Source of the DNA: JBGTFE01 sp041747435
Lineage (GTDB): Bacteria > Acidobacteriota > Blastocatellia > Pyrinomonadales > Pyrinomonadaceae
DNA: 44,519 nucleotides
Assembly: GCA_041747435.1 (NCBI GenBank)
Contig: JBGTFE010000095.1
Coordinates: 1 to 44,519, forward strand
Reading direction: 5' to 3'
The position numbers and the translations under genes were made by a program. This document shows, in pieces, positions 40,258 through 44,519 of this stretch. The notes under the pieces are model-generated. The model was not told the origin of the DNA. It ran no database searches and saw nothing but the letters and a program-made list of their open reading frames with translations. The first letter of the stretch is position 1. Every line of letters begins with the position of its first letter.

Positions 40258-42024
40258 TTAGATACTTAGTTTCTTCAGATCCGGTTTGCGTTCCATCAAC
40301 CACATGAATATCGTACGCGAGACAAAAACAGCCGAGAAAAGATTTATTATTAACCCTAAAATCAGTGTTACGGCGAATCCGCGAATCGGTCCTGAACCGT
40401 ACATATAAAGAATCACGGCTGAGATTATGGTCGTAATATGGGTGTCGATAATAGTGATGAAAGCGCGGTCAAATCCGATCTCAACCGCTTTTGCAATTGT
40501 TTTACCTGCGCGCAATTCTTCTCGCATTCGCTCGAAGATAAGCACGTTCGAGTCAACCGCCATACCGATTCCGAGGATCAATCCGGCAATCCCGGGCAGC
40601 GTCAAGGTAGAATCGAAAACAATCAGCGCCGCCATTGTCAAAAGCATATTCAAAACCAGGGCGATGACGGCATTAACGCCCGAGCCCCGATAATAAATAA
40701 GCATGAAAGCAACGACGAAGATCATTCCGCCGATCGACGCCGTAACGCCCGCGCGAATCGAATCCGCGCCGAGGCTTGGACCCACGGTGCGTTCCTCCTG
40801 ATACTCGATCTTCGCCGGCAGCGCGCCCGATTTGAGTGTCAGCGCCAGATCTTCGGCGGAAGCCTTTGTAAATCGTCCCGAAATTTCGCCGGAATCCGAG
40901 ATCACGCCCTTGATGTAAGCCGCCGATTTTACCTCGTCGTTGAGGACGACCGCCATATAATTATCGATATTTGCCGCCGTCCAGGCGCCGAATTTCTGCG
41001 CGCCGGCAGGTTTGAGCGAAAAAGTGATCTTATAATCGCGATCGCTGCCCGATTCGGAAAACGCGGATGCATCGCGCAGCTCGCTTCCGTCAACAACCGC
41101 CGGATATTCCACAACAACGTATTGTTTCGGTTTTTCCTGTACAATTTGTCCCGCTGGAGTCGGCGAATCGTCACGTTCGGAATACGGGTAAACTTTTCGC
41201 GTCGGGGTTTCCTGACCGCCGATGGATTGAAGCGCGGCTTCCTTCGTCGGATATCTCTGAACCGGCGACGGATTCGGCGGACTCACAACCTTCATTAAAG
41301 AAAGGTTCGATTCCGCGCCGATGAGACTTTTGATGCGTTCGACTTCCAACACCTGGCACCTGCCGGGCAGACCATCATCGCCGGAAGATGCCTCACTGCT
41401 GCTCCTGGCTTTGCACGGCATTTGTAAGAGTATCTGACCCGAGCTGTCCGAACCGTGTCTCTGCAGTGTCGGTTCCTTAACACCGAAACTGTTGATGCGG
41501 CTGTCGATAATTTTCAACGCCTGTTCAACCGCCTGATCTTTTAAGACGGTTTGCGTTTGCGAAGGCAGCGTCCACGTTACCGTATCGCCGCTTTTGTTTT
41601 CCGTCCAACTTACAAAATCTACTTTTTTCTTAACCGCTTCGATCGCCGCATCGAGTTGTGCGGCGTCGGATACTTTCAGCGAAACCGAATAGTTTCCGGG
41701 TTCGGCGACGTCCGTTGCAGAATTGTCATCGACAACCGGTTGGTTGCTTTCGTCCCGCACGTCTCGGGCGGCAAGAAGCGCCGCTTGCGCGTTATTTTCA
41801 GTTAAAGTCTTGAGGTAATCTTCCGTCTTGACGCGCATCACAAGGTGCGTTCCACCCTGCAAATCCAAACCGAGATTGATATTCTTCGCGAGATTATTCT
41901 TTAAACCGGTAAAGGTGAAATCGCTCGCCGAAATCGAACCGCGAGGTCCGAAGACAAGATAAAAACCGAACAGCGTTACCGCAATGATAATCGCCGTTCT
42001 CATCCACAAACTACTATTCTTCAT
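40258..42024 (-). CDS. secD: Protein translocase subunit SecD
   Basis: The protein has about 588 residues. The first span is followed by NINLGLDLQGGTHLVMRV, the two periplasmic subdomains, then RAGVTASIGGMIFVVAFMLIYY, LPGIAGLILGIGMAVDSNVLIFERMRE (in parts), AITTI-type DTHITTIISAVILYMYG and GPIRGFAVTLILG. These are the SecD hallmarks. The region after KEPTLQRHGSDSSGQILLQ includes a Ser/Gly/Asp-rich insertion bounded by cysteines. ATG 42024 (MKNSSLWMR) is preferred; TTG 42042 is in frame and cannot be excluded. The order yajC-secD-secF behind tgt is conserved across bacteria. Confidence 0.96.
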   Translation of the reverse strand: MKNSSLWMRTAIIIAVTLFGFYLVFGPRGSISASDFTFTGLKNNLAKNINLGLDLQGGTHLVMRVKTEDYLKTLTENNAQAALLAARDVRDESNQPVVDDNSATDVAEPGNYSVSLKVSDAAQLDAAIEAVKKKVDFVSWTENKSGDTVTWTLPSQTQTVLKDQAVEQALKIIDSRINSFGVKEPTLQRHGSDSSGQILLQMPCKARSSSEASSGDDGLPGRCQVLEVERIKSLIGAESNLSLMKVVSPPNPSPVQRYPTKEAALQSIGGQETPTRKVYPYSERDDSPTPAGQIVQEKPKQYVVVEYPAVVDGSELRDASAFSESGSDRDYKITFSLKPAGAQKFGAWTAANIDNYMAVVLNDEVKSAAYIKGVISDSGEISGRFTKASAEDLALTLKSGALPAKIEYQEERTVGPSLGADSIRAGVTASIGGMIFVVAFMLIYYRGSGVNAVIALVLNMLLTMAALIVFDSTLTLPGIAGLILGIGMAVDSNVLIFERMREELRAGKTIAKAVEIGFDRAFITIIDTHITTIISAVILYMYGSGPIRGFAVTLILGLIINLFSAVFVSRTIFMWLMERKPDLKKLSI

Positions 42025-42054
42025 CTTCAAATTGAGGGACAAGAAATAAATTCT

Positions 42055-42366
42055 CTATTTACCGCCTGTCGCCGATTCCGGTTTTCTTCCTACGACCGCA
42101 CTTTTGCCGATTTCGATAAAAGATTTTTCCGCGCTTTGGATCACGAAACTCGTCTCCCTGACTTCTTTGATCTTGCCGATCACTCCGCCGTTCGTCACAA
42201 CTTCATCATTGATCTTCAGCCCCGCGATCATTTCCTTTAGCTGCTGCTGCTGCTTTTTTTGCGGGCGAATCACCAGAAAATAAAAGATCGCGACCATCAC
42301 CATCAAAGGAAGCAAAATTCCCCACGCGCTGCTGCCGTCTTGAAAAAATAACGCAAATATATTCAT
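42055..42366 (-). CDS. yajC: Preprotein translocase subunit YajC
   Basis: The 103-residue protein has one membrane span (GILLPLMVMVAIFYFLVIRP) followed by QKKQQQQLKEMIAGLKINDEVVTNGGVIGKI (in parts). These are the RPQKKQ and GDxVVTxGGIxG hallmarks of YajC, a small partner of SecDF. It precedes secD by a few tens of nt on the same strand. Confidence 0.96.
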   Translation of the reverse strand: MNIFALFFQDGSSAWGILLPLMVMVAIFYFLVIRPQKKQQQQLKEMIAGLKINDEVVTNGGVIGKIKEVRETSFVIQSAEKSFIEIGKSAVVGRKPESATGGK

Positions 42367-42412
42367 TTTTTTATTGCCGACCGAAAAACTGTAATTATAA
42401 GTTATGCGAACG

Positions 42413-42447
42413 GAAAATGGAAAATTGAAAATCGGGAATGGAAATTC
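42413..42447. repeat. GAAAATN heptamer repeat between tgt and yajC
   Basis: Five 7-nt units lie in register: GAAAATG (42413-42419), GAAAATT (42420-42426), GAAAATC (42427-42433), GGGAATG (42434-42440) and GAAATTC (42441-42447). A partial complement (CTAATTTTCC, about 42466-42475) lies downstream and could pair with the first units. Confidence 0.75.
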
Positions 42448-42489
42448 ATAATTCCTTTATTGCTAATTTTCCACTCGTCGTTTCGTTGT

Positions 42490-43665
42490 TTAATCCTTTT
42501 CGCCTTCCCGGAGCTTGTATATAAAACTTTCGCGAAACTGTTTGAATTCGCCAAGTTTGATAGAATCTCTTACCTTGCGCATCGTGTCAAGGAAGAATGC
42601 TAAATTATGATGAGAAATCAGCGTCGCCGCCAGCATTTCGCCGGTTTGATAAAGATGGCGCAGATATGCGCGTGAATATCTTGAGCACACGGAGCACGGA
42701 CAATCCGGATCGAGCGGCTCCGAATCTGTTAGAAATTTCGCGTTACGGATATTTAATTTTCCGCCGGATGTAAACGCGCCGCCCGTTCGACCGTTCCGCG
42801 TCGGCAAAACGCAGTCGAACATATCTACGCCTCGTGACACGGCTTCGACAAGATCTTCCGGCGTGCCAACGCCCATTAAATAACGCGGCGCATCTTTCGG
42901 CATCTGCGGCGCAAGAAACTCCAAAACGTCATACATTACGCTCTTTTCCTCGCCGACGCTCAAACCGCCGATAGCATAACCGTCAAATCCGATCTCGACC
43001 GTTTTTTCCAAACTCGTCCTTCTTAAATCGAGATGTCCCGCGCCCTGAACGATTCCGAAAAGCGCTTGTTTGCCGGATAAGTCAGCCGCGCCCCGCGCAA
43101 TGTCAGTATCTACGCGCTGTTTTTGCAATTCATTAAATCTTTCTTTTGATCGTTTTGCCCAACGCGCCGTCATCTCAAGGCTTTTTCGCGTTGCTTCAAG
43201 ATCGACATCGCCCGGCGGACATTCGTCAAACGCCATCAGGATCTCCGCGCCAAGCGCCGCCTGAACTTCCATCGAAATTTCCGGCGAAAGAAATTTTTTG
43301 TCGCCGTCGACGTGCGAGCGAAATTCGACGCCTTCTTCCGTCAATTTTCTCAGGTCGGCGAGCGAAAAAACCTGAAAACCGCCCGAATCGGTCAAAAGCG
43401 AGCGATTCCAACTGGAAAACTTATGCAAGCCGCCGAGGTTGCGGATGATTTCGGCGCCCGGTCGCAAAAAAAGATGATAGGTATTCCCAAGAATTATCCG
43501 CGCGTCGAGTTCGTTTTCGAGCCATTCAAAACGCACGCCTTTGACCGTTCCTTGCGTCCCGACAGGCATAAAAACAGGCGTTTCGATAACCGAACGCCTT
43601 GTCCTTAAAATTCCCGCGCGCGCCTCGCCGTCCTGCGCGGTTATTTGCCAGTCAATAGGCTTCAT
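42490..43665 (-). CDS. tgt: tRNA-guanine transglycosylase
   Basis: The 391-residue enzyme exchanges guanine 34 for preQ1 in tRNAs with GUN anticodons, a step in queuosine synthesis. Motifs are TPVFMPVGTQGTVKG, the base-binding LLTDSGGFQVFSL (Asp93), the catalytic region GVDMFDCVLPTRNGRTG with the nucleophilic Asp, and the zinc site CPCSVC with the later His in LISHHN. Length is normal (about 375-390). The start overlaps the stop of the thioredoxin-like gene by 4 nt (ATGA), giving translational coupling. yajC-secD-secF follow after a heptamer repeat. Confidence 0.97.
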   Translation of the reverse strand: MKPIDWQITAQDGEARAGILRTRRSVIETPVFMPVGTQGTVKGVRFEWLENELDARIILGNTYHLFLRPGAEIIRNLGGLHKFSSWNRSLLTDSGGFQVFSLADLRKLTEEGVEFRSHVDGDKKFLSPEISMEVQAALGAEILMAFDECPPGDVDLEATRKSLEMTARWAKRSKERFNELQKQRVDTDIARGAADLSGKQALFGIVQGAGHLDLRRTSLEKTVEIGFDGYAIGGLSVGEEKSVMYDVLEFLAPQMPKDAPRYLMGVGTPEDLVEAVSRGVDMFDCVLPTRNGRTGGAFTSGGKLNIRNAKFLTDSEPLDPDCPCSVCSRYSRAYLRHLYQTGEMLAATLISHHNLAFFLDTMRKVRDSIKLGEFKQFRESFIYKLREGEKD

Positions 43666-44519
43666 TTTCTCTTTCCGATCAAAGCCCAGATATTTTCCGC
43701 GCCGACCGCCGTTTCCGAAACGATTTTGCCGTTTTCATCGACCAAAATCGCCGAAGGCGTTCCGAACATCCCGAATTTTTCCGCCGTTTTGTAATCTTTG
43801 TCTAGCAGAATTGGCGCGCTCAACTCCAAATCCTTATGCGCTTCAACTTCGCCATCCGAAAAAACTATAAGGTTAGGCTCGTCCGCCCCTTTTTGTTTAT
43901 CCCAGTTTTTCAGCTCTTCCATCATATTGGTGCAGTGGGGACAGGTCATGCTCCAAAATGTGACGAGCGTTCTTTTGCCGCGAAAGTCGTTCGCACTGAT
44001 CTCGTTCCCGCGTATATCATCCAGAGCAAATTCGGGAACAGTTTCGCCGATCTTTAACTTATTATTGTTGGTGACAAAAACAAATTCGCCATCAAGATCT
44101 TCGCTTTTGATCCTTTCAACAAGCGCGCGGATCGCCGTATCGCCGACCGCCGGATGGCTCGCGACAGCACCTTGCGCGTTTACAAGAAACGCTGTCGGAG
44201 TCCAAAGAACATTGAATTTTTCGACGACTTCCTTCTCTTCCTGCAAAAGGATTTTCACATCGGTGCCGAATTTTTCGATATTTTCCTTCGCTGTGCCGCT
44301 GCTCAAAAATACAAGATCGACCTTTTCGTTCAATTCGTCGTGCCATGTTTGTATTTCCGGCAAGAGCGCCGTGCACGGAGCGCAGTTGGCGCCGACGTAA
44401 AAGAAAAGAATCGGTTTGCCGTTTGATAAAAGATCTCGGAGAGAAATATTGTTTTTGTTCGTGTCCGGCAGCACAAATTCGGGCGCCGGCGCGCCGATCG
44501 GCAAGCCTTCGTGCGGATC
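43662..44519 (-). CDS. Tandem thioredoxin-fold redoxin, 5' end outside window
   Basis: At least 285 residues are visible. The frame is open to the window edge (DPHEG precedes the TTG at 44504), so the true start probably lies outside. Two TlpA/redoxin domains follow in tandem. The first starts GAPAPEFVLPD and has active site CAPC (about 46-49 of the visible part). The second starts GETVPEFALDDIRGNEIS and has CPHC (about 193-196) with the cis-proline loop GTPSA. Both active sites look intact. Such proteins reduce or oxidise disulfides in the periplasm or peroxides. An upstream membrane region is possible and cannot be seen. Confidence 0.85.
   Translation of the reverse strand, partial: DPHEGLPIGAPAPEFVLPDTNKNNISLRDLLSNGKPILFFYVGANCAPCTALLPEIQTWHDELNEKVDLVFLSSGTAKENIEKFGTDVKILLQEEKEVVEKFNVLWTPTAFLVNAQGAVASHPAVGDTAIRALVERIKSEDLDGEFVFVTNNNKLKIGETVPEFALDDIRGNEISANDFRGKRTLVTFWSMTCPHCTNMMEELKNWDKQKGADEPNLIVFSDGEVEAHKDLELSAPILLDKDYKTAEKFGMFGTPSAILVDENGKIVSETAVGAENIWALIGKRK

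Overview
The window reads as a piece of a chromosome from an Acidobacteriota bacterium, most likely of the Blastocatellia/Pyrinomonadaceae kind. This is inferred from gene content, not from a marker search. The clues are two secreted proteins of the acidobacterial VWFA-related type, a carboxypeptidase-regulatory/TonB-receptor-like outer-membrane protein beside a DUF5666-like protein, many Gram-negative envelope genes, and a moderate GC content. No rRNA, tRNA, insertion sequence, prophage or CRISPR array was seen.

Layout. (1) 1-4447, plus strand: the end of a Nudix hydrolase, then the translation operon rplM-rpsI-rpsB-tsf-pyrH-frr behind a good sigma-70-type promoter. (2) 4528-12355, minus strand: ECF sigma factor, DUF4870 protein, zinc-finger anti-sigma factor and bactofilin-like membrane protein, then a DUF5666-like secreted protein with a large beta-barrel protein, and a separate LolA-like secreted protein. 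(3) 12475-20073, minus strand: a type II secretion/type IV pilus operon in the order GspF-GspE-secretin-pseudopilin-pseudopilin-PilM. (4) 20310-22427, plus strand: two VWFA-related secreted proteins. (5) 22513-25560, minus strand: a small bacterial microcompartment operon (BMC-H shell protein, acylating aldehyde dehydrogenase, zinc-ribbon membrane protein, second BMC-H shell protein). (6) 25771-28266, plus strand: RodZ-like protein and IMP dehydrogenase. (7) 28387-31614, minus strand: ABC-F ATPase and SurA-like lipoprotein. (8) rpmB on plus. (9) 31990-44519, minus strand: RidA, RelA/SpoT homologue, a TPR lipoprotein with an ExbB-ExbD-ExbD-TonB energy-transducing cluster, the yajC-secD-secF translocase accessory genes with tgt upstream, and the 3' part of a tandem thioredoxin-fold protein.

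The most unusual signal is dispersed and not tied to one gene. At least ten places carry degenerate tandem repeats with a period of 7 nt (8 nt at one locus). They belong to several unrelated families: GGAATNT, GTTCAAR, CGTCAGT, AAAGGNC, GTGGATN, GAAAATN and CGGAGACA/CGCCGCGT. Some sit between genes, often as inverted pairs that form long hairpins. Others lie in frame inside genes: the aldehyde dehydrogenase, the ABC-F ATPase and a pseudopilin leader. They resemble in architecture the heptanucleotide STRR repeats of cyanobacteria.

Other points worth attention are the pared-down BMC operon with a composite C-terminal tail on its dehydrogenase, a TPR-secretin-cohesin fusion, an acidic tail of about 105 residues on ribosomal protein S2, terminator-like hairpins inside the rpsB-tsf and rodZ-guaB spacers, a perfect 15-bp inverted repeat between tonB and exbB, and cysteine-bracketed insertions in the periplasmic regions of both SecD and SecF.
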